From contig CAYVEB010000030.1 in the NCBI GenBank assembly GCA_964450645.1, positions 1 through 20,145 of the forward strand: 20,145 nucleotides of DNA, written 5' to 3'. Shown here in pieces: positions 13,516 through 20,145 of this stretch (positions within the stretch are counted from its first letter, which is position 1; the number at the start of each line of letters is the position of its first letter). The DNA comes from JAKSPM01 sp964450645. Its GTDB lineage: Bacteria; Bacillota; Clostridia; Oscillospirales; Oscillospiraceae. The translations under genes were made by a program, and so were the position numbers. Under the pieces are notes generated by a model, which worked only from the letters and a program-made list of their open reading frames with translations, did not search any database and had not been told where the DNA came from.

Positions 13516-15310
13516 ATGAAAACCAGGTTCCGCAAATTTCTGATCCTATTATTGCTATTGTGCGTCACAGCATCTGCCATCCCTACCGTTTTAGCAGCGG
13601 ACTTCACAGACATTGCCCCTAATACATGGTATACAAATGCTGTGCAGTATTGCTTTGATAATGGCCTGATGTATGGCGTCAGCAAAGACGAGTTTGCGCC
13701 GGAAGAGCTGGCAACAAGAGAAATGGTCATCACTGTCCTCTACCGGCTCTATGGGACGCCGGAGGTGAAAGCGGAAGAAAGTTTCCCGGATGTACCGTCA
13801 GGCCGCTATTATACGAAGGCAATCGCGTGGGCCAAGGAGAACAACATTGTCGACGGCTATGAGGACGGCAGTTTTGGCTTGGGCCGGGACATCACCCGCG
13901 AGGAAATGATTGCCATTTTCAACCGCTTCGCTGCGCTGCAGGGGAAATACACCGCCGCTGCGTGTGACCTCTCCACTTTCGCGGACGCAGGGAAGATCAG
14001 CACCTGGGCGCTGGATGAGATGGAAACGGCGGTTTCTGTCGGCTTGATCTCCGGCCAAAAGGAAAAGAATCTCTGGCTTCTGAATCCGCAGGGCAGCACC
14101 CGCCGTTGTGAGCTGGCGACCGTTTTAATGAATTATAATGAAAAGATCGGTGCAGAGATCTCTCTGGAGGAATATCTCGCCGATACCGCCTATACCTGGT
14201 TTGCCACCGGCAAGACGGATTATCAGGTGCAGGGAAAGATGGTCTCCCAGGACACCGAGATCTACAACGAACTGGAGGATGTCCACTACACCGCTCATCC
14301 CAATGGCGAGGACGTCGTTTTGAAGGGCACCCTTGGCGAAGAATGGGTCACCAAGCTCTCCAAGGTCGCAACGACCTACACCAAGTTGGACGGCTCTGTT
14401 GTCACTGCGGAAGACTTTATCCCGGACACCTACATCGATCTGAAGACCATCCCCACCACCGGCAATTTTGCTTGCTTTGTGCCGGTCAATGTGAAGGTCG
14501 TTGTGAACACGGCGTGGGGCGATGTGCTGCACGTCAACCGTGACGGCGTAGCGCACGGTGCGGGCGACTATCTAGTCTGTGCCGTCGGTGAGGACGGCAA
14601 GCCCAATCTGTCCGATGTGTGGGTTGTCAACGGCAGACAGTTCGTAGAAAACTATGATTTGACCAACGCAGACAGCGTGGAGCTGAGCTTGGAAGAATAT
14701 CTGGCGGATACCGAGTACACTTGGTTTGCCACCGGCAAGACGGACTATAACGTCCAAGCAAAGATGGTCTCGGAAAACACCTATGTGTACAATCCGCTGG
14801 AAGATGTCAGCTACATTGCAACCCCCAATGGCGAGGACGTCGTTTTGAAGGGCACCCTTGGCGAAGAATGGGTCACCANNNNNNNNNNNNNNNNNNNNNN
14901 NNNNNNNNNNNNNNNNNNNNNNNNNNNNNNNNNNNNNNNNNNNNNNNNNNNNNNNNNNNNNNNNNNNNNNNNNNNNNNAGCTTTCCAAGGTTATCACGAC
15001 CTACACAAAGCTGGACGGCACTACCCTCACCGCCGAGGACTTTGTGGCAGACACCTATCTGGAGCTGAAAACGATCCCCACCACGGGTAACTTCGCCTGC
15101 TATGTTCCTGCCAATATCAAGGTTGTGGTAAACACGGCATGGGGCGATGTGTTGCATGTCAACCGCGCCGGTGTTTCCCATGGCGCCGGTGACTATCTGG
15201 TCTGTGCCGTCGGTGAGGATGGCAAGCCCGATCTGTCCGATGTTTGGGTGGTCAACGGCGAACAGTTCGTAGTGAACTACGACATGACCAACGCGGACAC
15301 CAGACCGTAA
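13516..15310 (+). CDS. SLH-domain surface protein with 175-residue repeats, interrupted by the assembly gap
   Basis: ATG 13516 follows GGAGG. A signal peptide (MKTRFRKFLILLLLLCVTAS, cut after VLA) leads into three SLH repeats (FTDIAPNTWYTNAVQYC; FPDVPSGRYYTKAIAWA; FADAGKISTWALDEMETAV), which bind secondary cell-wall polymers. Next come two copies of an unassigned 175-residue unit starting SLEEYLADT at 14161 and 14686 (period 525 bases). Each contains YTWFATGKTDY, GEDVVLKGTLGEEWVTKLSK, TIPTTGNFAC, VVVNTAWGDVLHVNR and DVWVVNG. The 100-N gap breaks the second copy. Removing it gives 565 uninterrupted codons ending NADTRP. More copies may be hidden in the gap. The repeat's role (ligand binding, spacer or layer-forming) is unknown. 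Confidence 0.85.
14879..14978. other. Scaffold gap of exactly 100 N
   Basis: The flanks join perfectly: base 14878 is the first base of a lysine codon and 14979-14980 supply the other two (A|AG), matching the same lysine codon 525 bases earlier. The N count is a conventional unknown-length value. The true missing length is zero or a multiple of three, most naturally a multiple of 525. Confidence 0.95.
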
Positions 15311-15376
15311 TTGTTTTTCGTGATCATTTGCTCTATGCCGAAGCTGGGATAGAAAAATCATAATACCGAACGGAAG

Positions 15377-15410
15377 CGCTGTCAGTTGCGTAAGCAATGG
15401 CAGCGTTTCT
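15377..15410 (+). terminator. Terminator after the SLH-repeat gene
   Basis: Arms of about 12 bases (from 15377 and from 15394) with one bulged G and one G-T pair enclose a short loop and are followed by TTTCTTTTA. It sits 66 bases past the SLH gene stop. Confidence 0.6.
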
Positions 15411-15469
15411 TTTATGCACCGCTTTTTCAATCTTTTTTATCGAAAACCAAGGATGATTTCTACTCTTGG

Positions 15470-15595
15470 GATCATCCCGCCGTGCCCGCCACTGGCAGTA
15501 TCGGTTTCCCGTTCCTGCCGCTCAGCCTTGCGGTGCTTGCGCTCTCTGCGGTGCTGCTCGGTTTCGCGCTTTGCAAAAAGCGCCGGGAGGTGTAA
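15470..15595 (+). pseudogene. Second surface-protein 3' end with VPATG sorting signal
   Basis: The frame reads DHPAVPATGSIGFPFLPLS, a hydrophobic helix (LAVLALSAVLLGFAL) and a basic tail (CKKRREV), stopping at 15595. This is a class C/D-like sortase signal at the C-terminus of a pilin-type protein whose body is missing. The 27 bases at 15485-15511 are identical to 13075-13101 in the first fragment. The open frame extends back to 15386, but that part overlaps the SLH terminator and is unlikely to be original coding. Its stop is followed within a few bases by serine recombinase sequence. Confidence 0.75.
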
Positions 15596-15600
15596 ACCGC

Positions 15601-16788
15601 AGATTCCAGCAGCCCCCGGTCACGCAGGCCGCCGTCTGCCGCCGCCTGCGCGACGACTACCTAAAAAATCATTTCCTTGTCCACACCGCCCGGATGTTGA
15701 ACGAAAAGGGATGCAAGACCCGCTCCGGGGCTGAATGGTCTTCTACGTCAGTCTGGATAATCGCGTCCAGCCCGTTCTACGCCGGTATCTATCGCTATAA
15801 CCGTTACAAAGGTACGGAACATCGAACGAAAAATCCCCCGGACGAGTGGGTGCTTGTGCCAGACCATCACCCGGCCATTTTTACCGTGCAGGAACATGAG
15901 AAGATGAAAGAGCTTTTATCCGAGAACTTCCGGCAGCGTAATTCCCCCGGAAAGCAGTGCAGACAGGCCAACATCCATGTGTTTGGCGGCCTGTGCTACT
16001 GCGGGAAATGCGGCTTAAAGATGGTAAGCACCCCCGGCAGGGTTCTCGCCGATGGTTATGCCACGACGATTTACAGCTGTCCGAAACGCCGCAAGACGAA
16101 GGACTGCGACAATCCCGCCATCAATGACCTACAGATAGGCGAGTTCGTGCTGAATTATGTCCTTAATATGCTGAACGCCAAGCGGGGCTTTTCGTCCATC
16201 CGAACCCCTGCGGAGCTTGAAGTTCGGCTCCTGACCGGCTCCACTTTTTCGGGTGTGGAGCATATTGCAGATGATGGGCTGATAGAGTTTTTCAATCTCC
16301 TGTCCCGGTACGGTTCTGACGGATCTTACGTATTTGCCACTAAACGTCCGCGCCGGAAAAAGGCAGCTGCTGACCCTGAGCTGGATGCCCTGCGCCGCGA
16401 AAAGGAAAAGCAGGAACGCGCCATGCAGAGGCTTCAGAACCTTTATCTGTACTCCGAAAACGCAATACCGGAAAAGGATTTTAACCTCCGCAAGTCGGAG
16501 ATTTCTGCCCGGCTGGCCGAGATACAGCAAAAGCTGGGTATGCTGAACCATGACGCGGACGCCATGCTGTCGGATGAAGATTTTGTCCGTCAGGCCAGCC
16601 ACCTGCTGATTGCCTCCCGGCTGAACACGAAAGAATACATCTATTACCGGAACTTCGCCCAGTCGGTTTCTCCGGATGTCCTGCAAGCGTATATGCAGAG
16701 CATCATAGACAGCATCCTGATAGTTGACGGTCATATCACCCGAATTGTGTTCAAGAACGGCCTGACCCATCAATTCATTTGGAAGTGA
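15601..16788 (+). pseudogene. Large serine recombinase, catalytic domain missing
   Basis: Recognisable sequence begins around PVTQAAVCRRLRDDYLKNHF. It continues with the recombinase domain (LNEKGCKTRSGAEWSSTSVW, then SPFYAGIYRYNRYKGTEHR). A zinc-ribbon follows (CYCGKCGLKM ... YSCPKRRKTKDCDNP, four cysteines). A long charged coiled coil (about 16360-16620) and the C-terminal segment to 16788 complete it. Intact enzymes of this TnpX/phage-integrase class start with a resolvase domain of about 140 residues holding the catalytic serine. Here that part is replaced by the surface-protein 3' end, with no start codon or ribosome binding site of its own. About 395 intact codons survive, suggesting a recent truncation. 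Confidence 0.85.
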
Positions 16789-16818
16789 GGCCTCGGCAAA
16801 TGACGGCGAACAAGAGAT

Positions 16819-17043
16819 TCATCGCGTGAGCAGCTGCCTTACTGCCCGGAACCCGGCGTAAAAGCCGTTTGCGATGGCGGCGTACTCCAAGTCGGATATT
16901 TCTTCCTCGCAGTCGGTGCCCCCGTTGAGAATGGCCTTGCGCAGCTTTTTGGCCGCATGAGCCATCGCTATGTTTTCCGCCTGCCTGCGCCCGTACTCGA
17001 TAAACTCGTCCAACAATACCTTGATGCAATTCATGCTTTCCAT
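16819..17043 (-). CDS. Small unrecognised protein next to the recombinase
   Basis: ATG at 17043 follows AAGGAG with an 8-base spacing and gives 74 residues, starting MESMNCIKVLLDEFIEYGRR and ending with AIANGFYAGFRAVRQLL. It looks soluble, mostly helical, with mixed charge and two cysteines. The frame continues upstream to 17295, but that part runs through three hairpins, so the short start is preferred. It is convergent with the recombinase remnant, and genes like this often travel with integrative elements. I do not recognise a family. Confidence 0.6.
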   Translation of the reverse strand: MESMNCIKVLLDEFIEYGRRQAENIAMAHAAKKLRKAILNGGTDCEEEISDLEYAAIANGFYAGFRAVRQLLTR

Positions 17044-17074
17044 GATAATTTCTCCTTTTTTTAAAATAAAATAA

Positions 17075-17286
17075 GCGGGAATGACCATGATGGTCACTCC
17101 CGCCTTTTGCGGCTTATTTTGTTGACAAATATATAAATTTGATGGCAACCCTCTAACATGAGGGATGCCATGCTCATCGTTTAATTCAATTGCTAGCCGA
17201 AAAACTGAGAACATGAGGCGGCGGGCGCCTTGGGTGGGCTTTCTCAACTCCGCCCTACGGGCTCCGGCTCCAAAGCCCATCCAAGG
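17075..17286 (-). promoter_or_regulatory. Structured leader with three hairpins upstream of the small gene
   Basis: Hairpin one: GCGGGA-TGACCA at 17075-17087 against TGGTCA-TCCCGC at 17091-17103. Hairpin two: ATGGCA-CCCTC at 17142-17153 against GAGGG-TGCCAT at 17160-17171. Hairpin three: 15-base arms at 17228-17242 and 17272-17286 with one G-T pair. All lie in the 5' region of the minus-strand gene at 16819-17043. They could form a regulatory leader or mark the end of a mobile element. Confidence 0.4.
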
Positions 17287-17376
17287 TGATATCATACCAA
17301 ATAATTTACTTTTTACAAAAATGGTTCATATTTATCGACATCTCTGACATCTCTATTGATATCGCAGAAAATGCCC

Positions 17377-17405
17377 TTGTAATTCTACCGGGATTTTGAT
17401 ATAAT
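17377..17405 (+). promoter_or_regulatory. Promoter of the 13-residue-repeat protein gene
   Basis: TTGTAA (17377-17382), a 17-base spacer and a perfect TATAAT (17400-17405). Transcription would start near 17412, giving a leader of about 160 bases that contains a 14-base palindrome, GCGCGGCGCCGCGC, near 17437-17455. Confidence 0.7.
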
Positions 17406-17570
17406 AAAAATGGAAACCAGCCAAAAACCGCACGCGGTGCGCGGCGCCGCGCGTAAAAAAGCAAACCGGGCAAAAATGAAGGCCGGCTTTAAGGGCTTTT
17501 AGGCAAAAAGCAAGAAATCCTGATCGAAAAGACAGGAAATAATTATAAATTATAAAAGGAGTACAAAGTT

Positions 17571-18059
17571 ATGGGAACATTAAGGCAGCTTAAAACCGCG
17601 ATGCGCAAAGAAAAGGATTTGCGCCAGCTTTTGGTACGATCCGACCGGCATGAGGTTCTTTTGGACCTGGACGGCGACAAGGTCCCCGATATCGGGCTGT
17701 TGGACGAAAACCGGGATGGAGATATTGACGCCATCGCTGTCGATTTGACCGGAAACGGGGAATTCAATTTTTATCTTGTTGACCATGACGGCAACGGTAT
17801 TCCGGATGAGATTTCGTTCTATCGGGATGGCGACGACATCCCCGTCAAATCGAATTTCGGCCGCGCCGTTGAGTTGGAACTCGTAAAAATCGTCACCCGT
17901 ATCCACGCGCTGATAACCGCTAAGGACCTTGCCGCCGCCGAACTTATGGATGTGTTGGAGGCCCTGGAGGACTACATTGACGAGGAATACGCCAAGTTTG
18001 AGGAAGATGACTCGGAATTGAAGAAAGACGACGCGGAAGAAAAGAAGGAAGAAAACTAA
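17571..18059 (+). CDS. Cytosolic acidic protein with 13-residue Asp-rich (calcium-loop-like) repeats
   Basis: AAAAGGAG precedes ATG 17571; the product has 162 residues and no signal peptide or membrane helix. After a basic helical start (MGTLRQLKTAMRKEKDLRQLL) come four loops: DLDGDKVPD, DENRDGDID, DLTGNGEFN and DHDGNGIPD. Their first aspartates are residues 32, 45, 58 and 71, an exact 13-residue step. A weaker fifth loop is YRDGDDIP. Hydrophobic residues alternate between loops, as in a small beta-solenoid or EF-hand-like calcium binder. A helical part follows, then a highly charged tail (FEEDDSELKKDDAEEKKEEN). Dockerins and thrombospondin type-3 repeats share such loops but are normally secreted. 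Function unknown. Confidence 0.8.
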   Translation: MGTLRQLKTAMRKEKDLRQLLVRSDRHEVLLDLDGDKVPDIGLLDENRDGDIDAIAVDLTGNGEFNFYLVDHDGNGIPDEISFYRDGDDIPVKSNFGRAVELELVKIVTRIHALITAKDLAAAELMDVLEALEDYIDEEYAKFEEDDSELKKDDAEEKKEEN

Positions 18060-18251
18060 CTTTCCGCGAGGACATGAGGAGGCCGAACAAGGCCCGGTTC
18101 CAGCGTTTATCCGCCTGCGGGTACATCGGGGAGGAACACCGCATTATTCTCATCCGTTGGGCAACCTATCACGGTCTGTAGTAGGTTTAAAGAGGAAAGA
18201 GAAAGCTGTTTATGCAAACTTCTGTAAAATAAAATTTTTGACCGCTTATTT

Positions 18252-18284
18252 CAAGAAAAGCAGTCCATTGGGCTGCTTTTCTTG
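18252..18284. terminator. Hairpin terminator between 18059 and 18526
   Basis: A perfect 12-base stem (CAAGAAAAGCAG and CTGCTTTTCTTG) with a 9-base loop lies about 190 bases after the repeat-protein stop. The U-rich 3' arm is compatible with termination of the upstream transcript. Confidence 0.55.
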
Positions 18285-18372
18285 GATTTAGATAACGTTT
18301 GGATGAGGGAACCCTTGGCGTTGCGAAGATTTACACCTTTCCATCCTGGATATGTTTTCATAGCTGCCTCTA

Positions 18373-18402
18373 TTGATTTGTTCTGAAATATTATAGTATA
18401 TA
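18373..18402 (+). promoter_or_regulatory. Possible promoter of the membrane-protein pair
   Basis: TTGATT (18373-18378), an 18-base spacer and TATATA (18397-18402), with a leader of about 115 bases before the ATG at 18526. Confidence 0.4.
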
Positions 18403-18525
18403 AAGAAGCGCAGATTTGACTGGCAACAACATCGGCCGCGGGTTTGTTGAGCGGAAGGAAACATAGAATATCGAAACGCTTTCTTACGAACGGAAGAGTT
18501 TAACATATCTTTACGGAGGAAAAAG

Positions 18526-19347
18526 ATGACCGAAATTATTGTGAGGAGACAGTTTGCTCCTTTATATATCTGGTTGGATATCGTCTTTCTGCTCGTTTTC
18601 CTGTTTCTTTTGATTTGGAAAAAGAAGTATATGACAGTTCTTGTCGGCCTGACTATGGGAATTGTTTATATGCTGGTTGATTACGGAATTTTTCATTTGC
18701 TGCTGCATACCCGGACAATTACGCAAGGATACAGTCTATTTTGGGTACTTTTATGGATGTCTATGAGTTATGGCTTTACGAATTTTACATGGATTTGGCT
18801 GTGGCTTTCCAAGGACAAGCATTTGTTTGAATGGTCGCTGTTAATTTTAGCGTGGTGGTTCTGTTGCCCCCTCATCACACAGACCTTTGCAGGCGATGCC
18901 GCCCCAATTGTGATACAGCGCACAACAGGGTCCTATCATGGGTATATGGCGATTATCCTTTTTGTTGGATACTTGGGTCTTATCATATATAACTTATTTC
19001 AAAAAGACAAAAAAAGACAGATCCATATCCCCTGGATCTTGGCAATTGGGATCCTTGTGCAGTTCGGATGGGAAGCCGGGCTGCTGCTTGGAGGAATTCG
19101 CAGCGCGGGATTTAAATCTGTTGGCGACAAATTGCTTACGCTTATGGTGAATTCCCTTCTTGAAACGAATCTTGGCATGCCGTATGTGTTCTGCATTTTT
19201 ATTGCTTATTCCAGCAAATTTACAGAACAACTTCGTCCCCGTAAGCACAAAATATCCTTTTTCGAGCGAATTGTTGAAAATAATAACGAACGGGTCGGAG
19301 CGCTGTTTCAAAAAGAAAATTACGATAGCGATTCCGCTATGCGGTAA
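18526..19347 (+). CDS. Multi-spanning membrane protein, unrecognised family
   Basis: ATG 18526 follows GGAGG. The product has 273 residues and about seven hydrophobic segments, starting with WLDIVFLLVFLFLLIW (residues 16-31) and ending near residue 240. The loops are short. Aromatic-rich stretches such as WMSMSYGFTNFTWIWLWLSK and WSLLILAWWFCC are notable, and the C-terminal tail of about 35 residues is charged (RPRKHK, ENNNERVG). No transporter or enzyme motif was recognised. The gene looks intact and lies 70 bases before another membrane-protein gene on the same strand, so they are probably co-transcribed. Confidence 0.75.
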   Translation: MTEIIVRRQFAPLYIWLDIVFLLVFLFLLIWKKKYMTVLVGLTMGIVYMLVDYGIFHLLLHTRTITQGYSLFWVLLWMSMSYGFTNFTWIWLWLSKDKHLFEWSLLILAWWFCCPLITQTFAGDAAPIVIQRTTGSYHGYMAIILFVGYLGLIIYNLFQKDKKRQIHIPWILAIGILVQFGWEAGLLLGGIRSAGFKSVGDKLLTLMVNSLLETNLGMPYVFCIFIAYSSKFTEQLRPRKHKISFFERIVENNNERVGALFQKENYDSDSAMR

Positions 19348-19417
19348 ATGCCGATGGGAAAATATAAGAATGTCAAATGGCAGCGCCATAAAAATTGTAT
19401 TCCCGAGGAGAAACGCT

Positions 19418-19936
19418 ATGTATACGATTAAGCTAAAAATAGATGCCGAAAGCGATTTGTATAATCCATATGATGAAAGCTGCCGCACCTTAAATGCCGA
19501 TGTCGTGGATTATCTTACGGAGCAGTATACGAAAAAGGACACGGATGACTCCATCGTTTTAGAAATCAAATGCGGAGAAGAAGTTAACTATGATCGGGTG
19601 AAGGACGCATTTCAGGAACTGATACGCAAACATGAAATCAACAACTCCCATCAGCGGAAACTGAATCGGGTAAAACAGCAATGGTTGTTTTGCATTGGCA
19701 TCGTTTTCGTAGCGGCTGCAATTGCGCTCAATAATGTCATTGGTTCCGTTTTCGTCGAACTGATCTCTATCGTTGGCTCGTTTGCGATTTGGGAGGTTGC
19801 AAATATATGGATTGTTGAAAATCCCAAAATGCGTCTGCAAAGGCACATGATTAAAAAGCTGAAATCGACAAAAATTAAAATTGAAAGCGCTGCGCACACG
19901 GTTTATGGCGAGGCAGGAGCAATGGAACATCCATGA
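19418..19936 (+). CDS. Protein with central membrane hairpin, unrecognised family
   Basis: GAGGAG lies 7 bases before ATG 19418; an earlier in-frame start would overlap the upstream gene without a ribosome binding site. The product has 172 residues. An N-terminal soluble part (MYTIKLKIDAESDLYNPYDE, then DVVDYLTEQYTKKDTDD) precedes a charged helix. Two hydrophobic segments follow, WLFCIGIVFVAAAIALNNVI and VFVELISIVGSFAIWEVANI, and then a basic C-terminal region. Both termini are probably cytoplasmic. The stop at 19934-19936 is only a few bases from the IS3-type remnant, so the last residues may have been altered by the insertion. Confidence 0.7.
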   Translation: MYTIKLKIDAESDLYNPYDESCRTLNADVVDYLTEQYTKKDTDDSIVLEIKCGEEVNYDRVKDAFQELIRKHEINNSHQRKLNRVKQQWLFCIGIVFVAAAIALNNVIGSVFVELISIVGSFAIWEVANIWIVENPKMRLQRHMIKKLKSTKIKIESAAHTVYGEAGAMEHP

Positions 19937-19941
19937 AGCGG

Positions 19942-20019
19942 TCATTCTGCTTGAGGGACTTCTTCAATGGTCTTCTTGAATTCTTCTGTGTACTTTGCAG
20001 GACTGTTTTTCATGGACAT
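19942..20019 (-). pseudogene. IS3-type transposase OrfA, N-terminal stub
   Basis: ATG at 20019 follows AAGGAG and gives MSMKNSPAKYTEEFKKTI, the usual OrfA start. The frame then shifts to EEVPQAE and stops at 19942 after 25 residues. The helix-turn-helix and everything beyond are missing. Confidence 0.75.
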
Positions 20020-20118
20020 TTGTATTTCTCCTTCCTTATCCTTACTTGTCTTCTATTCTACCATACTTGTCCACTTTTTTAGTATACATCAACTGGACTA
20101 TAGTCAAGTAAGTGGACA
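20020..20118 (-). mobile_element. IS3-type element left end and promoter
   Basis: On the minus strand, TGTCCACTTACTTGACTATA from 20118 looks like the element's terminal sequence, including a TTGACT -35. TGTCCACTT and AAGTGGACA recur as an inverted pair (20110-20118 and 20069-20077). The segment 20064-20077 is identical to the complement of 755-768, linking the two elements. Beyond 20118 the sequence is unassigned. Confidence 0.55.
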
Positions 20119-20145
20119 CATTTTTGTGTAATTTTTACTGGAAAC

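Noticed and set aside
14161..15310. CRISPR-like periodicity
   Set aside because: The repeat is a 525-base coding unit, not short repeats with spacers; no CRISPR array was seen anywhere.
15466..15600. Apparent N-terminus of the recombinase frame
   Set aside because: This part is the out-of-frame reading of the surface-protein sorting signal, not a resolvase domain.
17410..17502. 30-residue basic peptide (METSQKPHAVRGAARKKANR...)
   Set aside because: Its ATG lies at or before the expected transcription start of the promoter at 17377-17405, it has no ribosome binding site, and it spans a GC palindrome; more likely untranslated leader.
18074..18181. 35-codon frame after the 13-residue-repeat gene
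   Set aside because: There is no similarity to anything recognised and only weak translation signals; could be chance.

Overview
The window looks like a chromosomal segment of an anaerobic, gut-type Clostridia (Firmicutes, probably the Ruminococcaceae/Oscillospiraceae side). This rests on strong AGGAGG-type ribosome binding sites, sigma-A promoters, a Clostridia-style two-component/FtsX-type ABC module, SLH and sortase-anchored surface proteins, and serine-recombinase and phage debris. It is a draft scaffold, because a run of exactly 100 N sits at 14879-14978. No rRNA, tRNA or CRISPR was seen. No species is claimed.

Layout. 1-305: tail end of a PrsW-type membrane protease. 306-1670: a graveyard with a phage tape-measure fragment, an IS3-family transposase tail and a fragment of a single-stranded DNA-binding protein. 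2045-7780: the healthy part. It has two half-size TauE/SafE-type permease genes on the minus strand, then a response regulator, a histidine kinase, an ABC ATPase and a large FtsX-type permease on the plus strand. Both the regulator and transporter promoter regions carry nearly the same 18-base motif, so the regulator probably controls both. 7801-8213: remnant of another IS3-type element. 8214-8848: non-coding, repeat-like DNA with a very strong terminator. 8849-12836: a minus-strand operon (LarA-like protein, then malic enzyme, then a xanthine-dehydrogenase-family protein) in which every gene is broken by single-base indels. The last gene is also an in-frame deletion fusion of two subunits, and larA has lost its 5' end.

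12840-15595: surface-protein region. The 3' end of a Cna-B/pilin-like protein with an IPATG sorting signal is followed by an intact promoter and an SLH protein with a 175-residue repeat, interrupted by the N gap. A second sorting-signal 3' end (VPATG) comes next. 15601-16788: a large serine recombinase without its catalytic N-terminus. 16819-17286: a small minus-strand gene behind a leader with three hairpins. 17377-18059: a promoter and a cytosolic-looking acidic protein with calcium-loop-like repeats at exact 13-residue spacing. 18526-19936: two unrecognised membrane-protein genes in tandem. 19942-20118: start of an IS3-type element related to the one near the left end.

The region as a whole is an intact sensing/transport module and a set of surface and small novel genes embedded in recombination scars. 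The most interesting points are the 13-residue-periodic protein, the shared operator, the SLH repeat locus flanked by duplicated sorting signals, and the decaying metabolic operon with its subunit fusion.
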